64,000 nucleotides of DNA. It comes from Mariniblastus fucicola. Lineage in GTDB: Bacteria; Planctomycetota; Planctomycetia; Pirellulales; Pirellulaceae. A program made the translations under genes and the position numbers. Positions 46,232 to 53,262 of the stretch are shown here, in pieces; within the stretch, counting starts at the first letter, position 1; each line of letters begins with the position of its first letter. The stretch spans positions 2,666,001-2,730,000 of the forward strand of contig NZ_CP042912.1 in assembly GCF_008087665.1 (NCBI RefSeq). The letters are read 5' to 3'. A model generated the notes under the pieces. It saw nothing but the letters and a program-made list of their open reading frames with translations. It did no database searches and was not told the DNA's origin.

Positions 46232-46502
46232 GCGTGTACATCCCCAGCGTTCTTCAATTCTAGCGACCTGCCCCAGCGAAGTCGAGCACGTCGTCCGCAT
46301 GATTCGAGCATGTTAATTGCACGTCAGAGCGAGTTTGCGGATGAATGACGCCTTCGATCGGATTGACTTTGCCAATGCGTGCTGCCTTTGCGCCTGCATT
46401 CGCCCAGTTCTCGAATATGTCCGCGCAAAGGCCGCATGTCATCACGCTGCCAACTGCATTCTCTCGCATGCCACGAGCATATCGGCGCAAGATAGTTCCG
46501 CT
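46232..46502 (-). repeat. Non-coding cassette, family A (subgroup A1)
   Basis: 271 bp, near-identical to the copy at 31,877. Confidence 0.8.
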
Positions 46503-46594
46503 GGATAACGGCCGCGATCACCGAGTCCGGACGAAAGATCTTCCATTTCAAAACCACGCGCAAGCCGGACTTCGCGTGCATCGCATTGTTATCA
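46503..46594 (-). repeat. attC site, type 5 (short)
   Basis: 92 bp, right core GTTATCA. Confidence 0.87.
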
Positions 46595-47100
46595 CGCGAT
46601 TGCGTCAGTATTGCAGGTCGCGAAATTTATCAGTGTACATTTGTTGATGTGGCATTTGTGCATCAGCCCACGATGACGGAAATTCGTATTCGTCCAATGT
46701 GATTTCTTTTATCGCAGTGCGAACCTGTAACGCACATTTTTCTGGCGGAACGCGCCCGACACCAGTTCCCAACCCTGGAAAAGCCACAGATTTTACGCCA
46801 TCCGAGATTTGTTCGCCCTCTAATGCGCCGCTGGGAAATTCGCCATGCTTTATTAGCAGGAGTACGGCACGAGCGGCTAGGTATGGATTGACGGTATCTG
46901 CAAGTATCATTGGAACCCGCATTGTCGGTGCCGCAATCAGATAGGGGATATTGGAGTGGTTAGTTTCCACTATGTCAGCGTTGCCAACGAGTAGTTCTCC
47001 GTGGTGAAGATGTTTGATTTGGTTTTGTAGCTGTTGTTTGCGATAGCCCAAGACTGGCGGACTCCGGCGGAAGATACGAGAATCCGCTTTGGAGGAAGCA

Positions 47101-47406
47101 ATGTCAAGCAATGGAAAACGCACACGCCGGACTTTTTCAGAAGAGTTCAAGCGTGATGCGGTCAATCTGATCGTCAGTGAGGGCTACTCGTTTCGAGCCG
47201 CCGCTGAAGCCGTCAATGTCAACGAGAACAGCCTTCGCAACTGGCATAGAAAGTATGCTCCGGAGCCTGAACCTTGCGGTCCCGAGGCATCGCTGCAACA
47301 GGTTCTTGAAGAGAACAAACGCCTTCGCAAGCAGCTGAAGCGTGCGGAACTGGAACGTGAAATCCTAAAAAAGGCGACGGCGTACTTCGCGAAGGAGTCG
47401 CAGTGA
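47101..47406 (+). CDS. IS3-family OrfA (copy 2)
   Basis: 101 aa, identical to copy 1. GGAGG precedes the ATG by 5 nt. The slippery run AAAAAAG lies at about 47,367-47,373, and the orfB frame is open (-1) from there. Confidence 0.93.
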   Translation: MSSNGKRTRRTFSEEFKRDAVNLIVSEGYSFRAAAEAVNVNENSLRNWHRKYAPEPEPCGPEASLQQVLEENKRLRKQLKRAELEREILKKATAYFAKESQ

Positions 47407-48287
47407 AGTACGCGTGGATCAAACAACATCGCGACCAGTATTCCATCACGCTGATGTGTGAAATCTTCGGTGTCAGCAAGAGCGGCTACTACGATTCGAT
47501 TGATCGGCCCGAGAGTAAACGTGCGGTTCGTTCTCGCGCGATTCGCGAATCTGTGAAACAGGTCTACGAAGAATCAGGGCAGATCTACGGCAGCTACAAG
47601 ATCGCTGAGGAACTTGCTAACGACGCTCAACTGGAAACGGCTTGTCGCAACACGGTAGCGACAGCCATGCGAGAAATGGGGCTTAAAAGCTGTGTTTCGC
47701 GACAGTTCAAACCAACGACGACCAAGTCAGACCCTGACAAAAAGCCTGCTGAGAATCTTCTCTCCCAGGAGTTTGATGCCGAGGCTCCGAATCGCAAGTG
47801 GGTGGCAGACATCACTTACTTGCCGACGGTCGGTGGTTGGGTTTACCTCGCAGTAGTGCTGGACCTGTTCAGCCGCAAAGTTGTCGGTTGGCAGATGAGC
47901 GATCGATTGACGACACCGATCGTTACCGAAGCCTTGAGGAAAGCGATTGAATCCAGACGGCCAGAGTCCGGAACGCTGCTTCATCACAGCGACCGAGGCT
48001 GTCAGTACACCAGCGACGCGTTTCAGGGAATTCTTCGCACGCTGAACATTCAGTGCTCGATGAGCCGAACAGGATGCTGTTACGACAATGCCGTCATGGA
48101 GCGCTTCTTCTGGTCGCTGAAGCACGAATGGACGAAGCATCGTCGCTACGGAAACCTTGAAGAGGCTCGCATCAGCGTCTTCAAATACATCGAGGCGTTT
48201 TACAACTCGAAGAGAATTCATCAAACTCTGGGATACCAGACGCCCGAAGAATTCGAAAGAAACTATCGTGCAGCTTTAGCTGCTTAA
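47403..48287 (+). CDS. IS3-family transposase OrfB (copy 2)
   Basis: 294 aa, identical to copy 1 with an intact DDE triad, so the element is probably active. Confidence 0.95.
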   Translation: MKYAWIKQHRDQYSITLMCEIFGVSKSGYYDSIDRPESKRAVRSRAIRESVKQVYEESGQIYGSYKIAEELANDAQLETACRNTVATAMREMGLKSCVSRQFKPTTTKSDPDKKPAENLLSQEFDAEAPNRKWVADITYLPTVGGWVYLAVVLDLFSRKVVGWQMSDRLTTPIVTEALRKAIESRRPESGTLLHHSDRGCQYTSDAFQGILRTLNIQCSMSRTGCCYDNAVMERFFWSLKHEWTKHRRYGNLEEARISVFKYIEAFYNSKRIHQTLGYQTPEEFERNYRAALAA

Positions 48288-48543
48288 CATGAAACCGGAG
48301 TCCGCCGGTCTTGGGCTATCGCAGTTGGACATTCCAGCCGAAGTGTTGGCTGTAGACCATGTCGATTCCGCCATCCATAAAACCGAAACTGTTGGCCGGG
48401 CTGACAACAGCATCGACATTCAAGTCAAGAATGTTGCCACGATGAACCTCCACGCCGCTCAAATCGACGCAGTAGGTTTCCCATGCTTTAGCGAGTGGTT
48501 CGTCAATTGAGCAGAGAATGATTCGCATTGGTTGAGTTAAGCG

Positions 48544-48682
48544 TGATAACGTCCGCGTTAACCGAGCGGACCTAAAAATGTAATTTAGTGAAACTGGAGT
48601 CGGATACAATGGGAGCCTGCGACCATCCGACGACAAGCCAACCGCAAAGGCCTCTCCGCTTCGGTTCAACGCATTGTTATCC
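48544..48682 (-). repeat. attC site, type 1
   Basis: Left core TGATAAC. Confidence 0.9.
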
Positions 48683-48954
48683 GCGTGTGCGGCCCCAGCG
48701 TTCTTCAATTCTGGCGACCTGCCCCGGCGAAGTCGAGCACGTCGCCCGCATAATTCGATCCTGCTGATTGCACGTCGGCAGCGAGCTTGCGGGTGAATGA
48801 CGCCTTTGATCGGACCGAATTGGGCAATGCTTGCTGCCCTTAATGTTCGTCGCCATGCTGATCGAGCATGTCGAATGCAATGGCCGCATTTCGTCACGAT
48901 GCCAACCGCATTTCATTGCATGTCACGATCATGTCGACGCAAGATAGCTCCGCT
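48683..48954 (-). repeat. Non-coding cassette, family A (diverged)
   Basis: 272 bp, intermediate between families A and B: A-type ends, B-like GCTTGCTGCCCTTAATG in the centre. Confidence 0.75.
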
Positions 48955-49099
48955 GGATAACGGTTGGGATCACCGGGACGCGAGTGAAAATGTAAACTTG
49001 AGTGAAGCGAATGATACAATGCGAGGCACGAGCATCATTCGCGGAACGCACGTCCCCATAGCGTCATTTCGCGGCTCCGTGTGCATCCCTTTGTTATCC
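48955..49099 (-). repeat. attC site, type 4/5 hybrid
   Basis: 145 bp. The outer arms GGATCACCGGGA and GGCTCCGTGTGCATCC are type 5-like; the centre is type 4 with GCGAATGAT paired to ATCATTCGC, compensated relative to GCGGATGAT/ATCATCCGC. Confidence 0.86.
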
Positions 49100-49111
49100 C
49101 GCGATCAGCCC

Positions 49112-49651
49112 TTAATTCCGGTCCAAGTGTGATTTAAGCCATGCAGAGGCTTCATCAGGCGAATTGCATTGTAGCAAATTTTCAAACTGGCGATCCGTTA
49201 AGTATTCCGTCGTTACTTCCGCCGTTGGAAGCACTAGCAAGAGGCAGTTGTTGTTTTTGACGGTGAATGAAGATGACACGTGTGCGATCAAGGGAGTTAA
49301 TGATTCAGTAATTTCACTCGGTGTTAAATCTGGATACAGGAGCACTGTTTTGTCTGAATCACCAAGTCGAAATGCTTGTCTATCAACAATATCCCATTTC
49401 ATTTTGACGTCGAACATTGAATCATCAATATCAGTAGGCTTCGGGGCGTTTTCAACGATTTGTCGAATTGTCGGCAGTTGCGTGCCATTATCGGCGTACC
49501 GCAATTCGTTGATTTCAAGAGAAATGGGAAGCAGCGCTGCTCGTTCACATTCGCGCTGGTGAACATAAGCCACACCGTTCAAGTATGGATGCGCAAACGA
49601 ATAGGCGACCACTCCGGCTACGACAACGGCAACGATTACCAGTCGCTTCAT
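49112..49651 (-). CDS. Secreted or anchored cassette protein
   Basis: 179 aa. N-terminal hydrophobic leader (LVIVAVVVAGVVAYSFAHPY), then a mixed alpha/beta domain including KTVLLYPDLTPSEITESLTP and NNCLLLVLPTAEVTTEYLTD. Family unknown. Confidence 0.75.
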   Translation of the reverse strand: MKRLVIVAVVVAGVVAYSFAHPYLNGVAYVHQRECERAALLPISLEINELRYADNGTQLPTIRQIVENAPKPTDIDDSMFDVKMKWDIVDRQAFRLGDSDKTVLLYPDLTPSEITESLTPLIAHVSSSFTVKNNNCLLLVLPTAEVTTEYLTDRQFENLLQCNSPDEASAWLKSHLDRN

Positions 49652-49668
49652 TTGCGTTTACTCAAGCG

Positions 49669-49806
49669 GGATAACGTCCGCGTTAACCGAGCGGACCTGA
49701 AAATGTAAATTAGTGAAACTGGAGTCGGATACAATGGGAGGTACGACCATCCGGCGACTAGCCGACCACGAAGCCATCTCCGCTTCGGTTCAACGCTTTG
49801 TTATCC
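49669..49806 (-). repeat. attC site, type 1
   Basis: Standard cores; 138 bp. Confidence 0.92.
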
Positions 49807-50077
49807 GCGAGTGCCGCCCCAGCGTTCCCTAATTCTAGCGACCTGCCCCAGCGAAGTCGAGCACGTCGTCCGCATGATTAGAGCATGTCAGTTGCATGTC
49901 AGAGCGAGGTTGTGGATGAATGACGTTCGTGATTAGCTTGGTTTTGCAAATGCTTGCTACCTTTATGCCTACATTCGATTAGTTGTCGAGCGCGTTCGCA
50001 CAAAGGCCGCATGTCATCACGCTGCCAACCGCATTTCATCGCATGTCACGAGCATGTCGACGCGAGATAGTTCCGCT
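49807..50077 (-). repeat. Non-coding cassette, family A (subgroup A2)
   Basis: 271 bp. Confidence 0.8.
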
Positions 50078-50216
50078 GGATAACGTCCGCGTTAACCGAG
50101 CGGACCTGAAAATGTAAATTAGTGAAACTGGAGTCGGATATAATGGGAGCCTGCGACCATCCGGCGACAAGCCAACTGGGACGGCCTCTCCGCTTCGGTT
50201 CAACGCTTTGTTATCC
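50078..50216 (-). repeat. attC site, type 1
   Basis: Standard cores; 139 bp. Confidence 0.92.
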
Positions 50217-50693
50217 ACCTTTGCGGAGTGAAGCCCTGCTTTTTCTCATTCGTGATCCGGAAGGATACAGAATGCCAAGCGGCATTGCAAACTCAGCATT
50301 CGGATGCCGCTTGAATCTCTTGGCTGCTGATAGCAATAGAGTGAAAGTCGCAACCCCAAACGGCAACAACATGAAGCCCATCCTCACATCGCGAACGAAA
50401 GCGAGTATGGCGGCCGAAATTGTTAACGCGACGAGTGTTGATACGATAAGTCGAAGAGTGTCGCGAGAAAAAGCGTACGTGTTTTTCGGCATACGATACA
50501 AATGTGAGCTCGAACCAAGTTTCAAATGCGGCAAAACCACAGCAGAGCCCATCGCTGGAACGGTCCCCGCAACTGAAATCAAACTTAGATCAAGCGATAA
50601 GACTTCGGCTGGAACTGCCAAGCCGCAGAATACGTGGGCGGCGGCAAGCATCAACGTTGTGGGAATCCATAAGAGTCTTTTGTCGTGATACAA
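50211..50693 (-). CDS. Multi-TM cassette protein
   Basis: 160 aa from TTG at 50693; no ATG closer to attC. Hydrophobic segments around residues 10-28, 37-55, 82-102 and 107-125. Basic C-terminus (RMRKSRASLRKGG), stop in attC. Confidence 0.68.
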   Translation of the reverse strand: MYHDKRLLWIPTTLMLAAAHVFCGLAVPAEVLSLDLSLISVAGTVPAMGSAVVLPHLKLGSSSHLYRMPKNTYAFSRDTLRLIVSTLVALTISAAILAFVRDVRMGFMLLPFGVATFTLLLSAAKRFKRHPNAEFAMPLGILYPSGSRMRKSRASLRKGG

Positions 50694-50721
50694 AGTCTCG
50701 TCGCGTAGGTACGGTGCAGGT

Positions 50722-50862
50722 GGATAACGCCCGCGTTAACCGAGACGCGGGATAAAGGTATGTAGTGAGTGGAGCGGATGATAAAATTGGCGTTAGCCAA
50801 TCATCCGCGGAACGATCTTCGCACAGCGGAAAACGCGGCTTCGGTTCAACGCTTTGTTATCC
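50722..50862 (-). repeat. attC site, type 4b
   Basis: Standard cores; apical hairpin TTGGC-GTTA-GCCAA. Confidence 0.91.
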
Positions 50863-50873
50863 CGCGTCCTGCG

Positions 50874-51359
50874 TCAGTCTGGCGTCAGGGACAACCGGAT
50901 TCCATAAACCTTGCGATTTGGGTCAGTCATTTCGAGACCATTGTTTTCGTGGTCGTTGTTAGCAGACATGCAAGTTATATCGTACGAAGGCGAGACTTGC
51001 CATGTAAGAAAGTCGACCATGTTCATTCCGCTTGTACGGAAATTGCTCAGTTTGGATTCATCCAATTTGAGTTTGCGGAACACGTCGGCGCGGGGGTGTG
51101 ACTCTCCAGCAGGAACGACGTCAAGTATTGGATTGTTCGAATCGATTTCGCCATGGAGTGCTTTGATGTCGTGTTGCGTCAAAGATTCGACAAAAGCATC
51201 AGAGTGCAGGTTTGCATCAGATGTTTGCATTGGTGCTTGATTGCTCGTTACGGATTCTTCATGTGTCGTTGAGGTAGCAGAATCGCTAGTGGGTTTTGAG
51301 CTTTGTTGCGTGCACCCGAGGCAAAGCAATGCCATTAAAATGATTGTGAGTTTGCTCAT
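50874..51359 (-). CDS. Cassette lipoprotein
   Basis: 161 aa. Lipobox LLCLGC (Cys16), then a Ser/Thr-rich linker of about 35 residues and a globular part with RADVFRKLKLDESKLSNFRT. Ends in YGIRLSLTPD. Unknown family. Confidence 0.78.
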   Translation of the reverse strand: MSKLTIILMALLCLGCTQQSSKPTSDSATSTTHEESVTSNQAPMQTSDANLHSDAFVESLTQHDIKALHGEIDSNNPILDVVPAGESHPRADVFRKLKLDESKLSNFRTSGMNMVDFLTWQVSPSYDITCMSANNDHENNGLEMTDPNRKVYGIRLSLTPD

Positions 51360-51369
51360 GACTAAAGCT

Positions 51370-51512
51370 GGATAACGTCCGCGTTAACCGAGACGCGGGT
51401 GAAAGGTATGTAGTGAGTGGAGCGGATGGTAAAATGCGAGGCACGAGCAACCATCCGCGGAATGATGTTGGCTCAGCGTAAAACGCGGCTTCGGTTCAAC
51501 GCTTTGTTATCC
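51370..51512 (-). repeat. attC site, type 4
   Basis: Central stem GCGGATGGT with ACCATCCGC, compensated relative to GCGGATGAT/ATCATCCGC. Confidence 0.92.
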
Positions 51513-51887
51513 GGCGAATAGCGTTCCGAGCTCGGTTTCGATCGAGGACGCATTGCCAGTGAGTTTGCATTATTGCTCGCCATCGAAGGAAATGCAAACA
51601 CAGCATTTGCTCGTCGGCGCGACGATCATTGAATCGTTTTGAGCGTTCAGTTTCTCAGACGGTGAAACGGCAAAATGCACATCGTAGCGCGTTGCCGCAT
51701 GTCGACGCAACGATCGTTGAACTGGTTTGAGTTGCCAATCCGTTTTGTCCAAGCCAAACAGAATGCACGTCGGCGCGCGTTCGAGTTTGACGAACTACCA
51801 AAACGCTTTCGATCGAGTGCGACTTCGAACGTGTAAGGTCTACACTCAAGCCGCCATCTGCGAAACCAATTCGATAAAGCTTCCGCA
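51513..51887 (-). repeat. Non-coding cassette, family C
   Basis: 375 bp, about 95% identical to the copy at 26,586. Both follow a type 4 attC and precede a type 2 attC, so the flanks were copied too. Confidence 0.8.
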
Positions 51888-52027
51888 GGATAACGCCCGC
51901 GTTAACCGAGGCGTCGAAAAGGTTTGAGTTCGTGAAAACAGGAGTCGGATACAATGGGAGCTTGCGACCATCCGGCGACTGGCCAACCCTAGCGAAATGG
52001 ACGCTTCGGTTCAACGCTTTGTTATCC
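51888..52027 (-). repeat. attC site, type 2
   Basis: Standard cores; 140 bp. The last attC before the array edge. Confidence 0.92.
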
Positions 52028-52570
52028 AGCAGTCGAGTGAATTGCTTTCCATTCTTCATGCGTTAACCGGTATTTGGTCAATCGATGTCGACCGAATGTC
52101 CGCAGCCAATTGTTGAGCCTCTCGCGAAGTGTGGGGGATTCCGCGACAAACCCCAGTTTATCAAGAACGCGTCTGCAACGCGAATTCGATTCAAAGCACA
52201 TCGCGACGAATTGAACAGGTTTTTCGCACTCAAATTTTTGATTCAGAAAGATTCGAACAGCGTAAGGCGCAATACCCTTACCCCATTCTTCCGGAACAAT
52301 GTTCCATCCGAGTGATATCGTGACGCCGTCAGGAGTAGACTGATTTAACGTTTCGCTAATGTGCCCGCCAAACTCACCATCGATCAGAACTGTCCAACAT
52401 CTAAAAGCAGGTTCTGACTGATCTGCAAACGCCAGTGAAACCTCGACGTAAAGTTCGGGATACTCTCGCCACGAAGGTTGGTATTGCATGTCCCGCAATC
52501 TGGTGTCGGACCGCAGTTGGTAGATTAAGCCAGCCTCTTCCTGTTGAGATGGCCGAATCGAGATGTTCAT
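52022..52570 (-). CDS. GNAT-family N-acetyltransferase (RimJ/RimL-like)
   Basis: 182 aa from MNISIRPSQQ at 52570. The acetyl-CoA-binding motif region SLGWNIVPEEWGKGIAPYAV and the late NSRCRRVLDKLGF motif are typical of the Acetyltransf_3/RimJ group. Transfers an acetyl group to an unknown amine. It is the most proximal cassette, the position next to attI in a standard integron. The stop is formed by attC. Confidence 0.88.
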   Translation of the reverse strand: MNISIRPSQQEEAGLIYQLRSDTRLRDMQYQPSWREYPELYVEVSLAFADQSEPAFRCWTVLIDGEFGGHISETLNQSTPDGVTISLGWNIVPEEWGKGIAPYAVRIFLNQKFECEKPVQFVAMCFESNSRCRRVLDKLGFVAESPTLRERLNNWLRTFGRHRLTKYRLTHEEWKAIHSTAG

Positions 52571-52588
52571 TGCATGCAAACTCAAGCT

Positions 52589-52793
52589 GGATAACAAGTG
52601 TTATACAGAAGTTCTTCTGCATAATCTTTGAAGAAACGTTAACAAACTTCTGCATAACGCGGAAGCACGAACCACTTTGTATCGGTTTTTTCTGAGCGAG
52701 TCAAATTCAGCTCCACGTTATACAGAAGCCTTGGCTCCGCGTTATCCAACCCGATGGATAACGCCGATACTTGCCCAGTTTAAACTGCCCAAA
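52589..52793. repeat. 205-bp element, copy 2, at array edge (candidate attI)
   Basis: Starts GGATAACAAGTGTTATACAG 18 bp before the first cassette gene and ends in GTTTAAACTGCCCAAA, where similarity to the copy at 22,902 stops. On the minus strand it finishes with ACTTGTTATCC, the same core as attC. Its place, between the first cassette and chromosomal sequence, is that of attI, but no integrase lies beside it. Confidence 0.75.
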
Positions 52794-53117
52794 TGACCGC
52801 AGGTTTCGTCAGCAGGAATCCTGTCCAGTGACTTGAAACCGGTTACGGGCAGGTTTGGTCTGCACTTCATTGGACGGGCTCCAGGGATTCAAGTCTGTAA
52901 CCGGTGAATGATCCTGTGGACCGGTTTGAGATCGCAGTACGACTTCCAATGTCGCAGAGCGGGCAAGTTTCCTGATCGTTCGATTCGGGGTTGTCTGGTG
53001 CGAAGCAAAGTTGTCGTATGACAAACGAACTTTGCGCCACCACGAAGCTTTATCTTTCTGGCATAGAGTCCCTGTGTACTGTAACCGCGCGGCTTCGCGC
53101 TATGACAAAGCCAAATT

Positions 53118-53150
53118 AACTCACGACGAAACGGCTCCGTCGTGAGTTTT
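53118..53150 (+). terminator. Probable rho-independent terminator
   Basis: Perfect 11-bp stem AACTCACGACG/CGTCGTGAGTT with a 9-nt loop, followed by TTTT on plus and by TTAATTT on minus, so it could work in both directions and isolate the array from the flank. Confidence 0.65.
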
Positions 53151-53182
53151 AAATGCTCGATCAAGTACATAGCCGTTTAAAC

Positions 53183-53262
53183 AAATGACGAAGCGGCTAA
53201 AACATTCGTCGAAGCGGTTATAACAAATGACGAAGCGCCTTCATCCAATGACGAAGCGGCTT
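53183..53262. repeat. Cluster of short direct repeats
   Basis: Four copies of a unit close to AAATGACGAAGCGGCT at about 53,183, 53,203 (variant ATTCGTCGAAGCGG), 53,225 and 53,245, about 20 bp apart. Confidence 0.75.

Larger units (their letters stand above)
47039..48323 (+). mobile_element. IS3-family element, copy 2 (1,285 bp)
   Basis: Same length, ends and proteins as copy 1, inverted relative to it. The target GTT is duplicated at 47036-47038 and 48324-48326. Confidence 0.95.
46605..48528 (-). pseudogene. Macro-domain protein gene interrupted by IS3-family element
   Basis: The 5' part (48528 to 48324) encodes MRIILCSIDEPLAKAWETYC and VDAVVSPANSFGFMDGGIDM, the ADP-ribose-binding start of a macro domain. 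The 3' part (47038 to 46605) continues with PGLGTGVGRVPPEKCALQVR, the macro-domain glycine-rich loop. Precise removal of the IS and one GTT copy gives about 212 codons. Macro domains bind or hydrolyse ADP-ribose derivatives. Both halves are undamaged, so the insertion is recent. Confidence 0.88.
1..52793 (-). mobile_element. Integron gene-cassette array (81 attC sites)
   Basis: Cassettes are bounded by repeats with outer cores GGATAAC and GTTATCC, inner arms GTTAACCGA and TCGGTTCAAC, and a variable centre that itself forms a hairpin. This is the R''-L''-L'-R' layout of integron attC sites. The one-base bulge lies in the arm nearest the gene, and all cassette genes are on the minus strand with attC behind them, so the array reads from high to low coordinates. 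Types used below are: 1, inner arm begins GCGGACC (about 139 bp); 2, GGCGTCGAAA (140 bp); 2b, type 2 with an altered centre; 3, ACGCGGCAACACGG (141 bp); 4, AGCGGATGAT centre (142 bp); 4b, type 4 with a TTGGC/GCCAA apical hairpin; 5, short with GTGATCACCGAG; 6, short with ACCGAGTGGCGG; 7, a singleton. No integrase gene is seen in the window. Confidence 0.93.

Noticed and set aside
3643-46490. 70-76-codon minus frame in family A1 cassettes (MRENAVGSVMTCGLCADIFE)
   Set aside because: The frame is kept in A1 but shifted or broken in A2 and A3, and the differences are mostly non-synonymous. It ends within the conserved tail box. Not enough for a gene call.
565-50200. Many open frames passing through attC (peptides such as MGACDHPATNQPRSHLRFGS or NRSGDGFVVGLSPDGRRLPL)
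   Set aside because: The same peptide recurs wherever a type 1 attC occurs, on both strands. They are translations of the recombination site, not genes.
169-52027. attC-like repeats as ends of a MITE or transposon family
   Set aside because: There are no target duplications around them, they alternate strictly with one-gene segments in one orientation, and they show core, spacer and L-arm structure with a fixed bulge.
1-52793. Regular repeats could be taken for a CRISPR array
   Set aside because: Repeats are 90-142 bp, variable in sequence and palindromic in a nested way, and are separated by 80-1,400 bp holding genes. This is attC architecture, not CRISPR.
52809-53170. Two minus-strand frames near the array edge, one with CPLC
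   Set aside because: They overlap each other, have no convincing start or domain, and the region has hairpins and repeats instead. Possibly debris.
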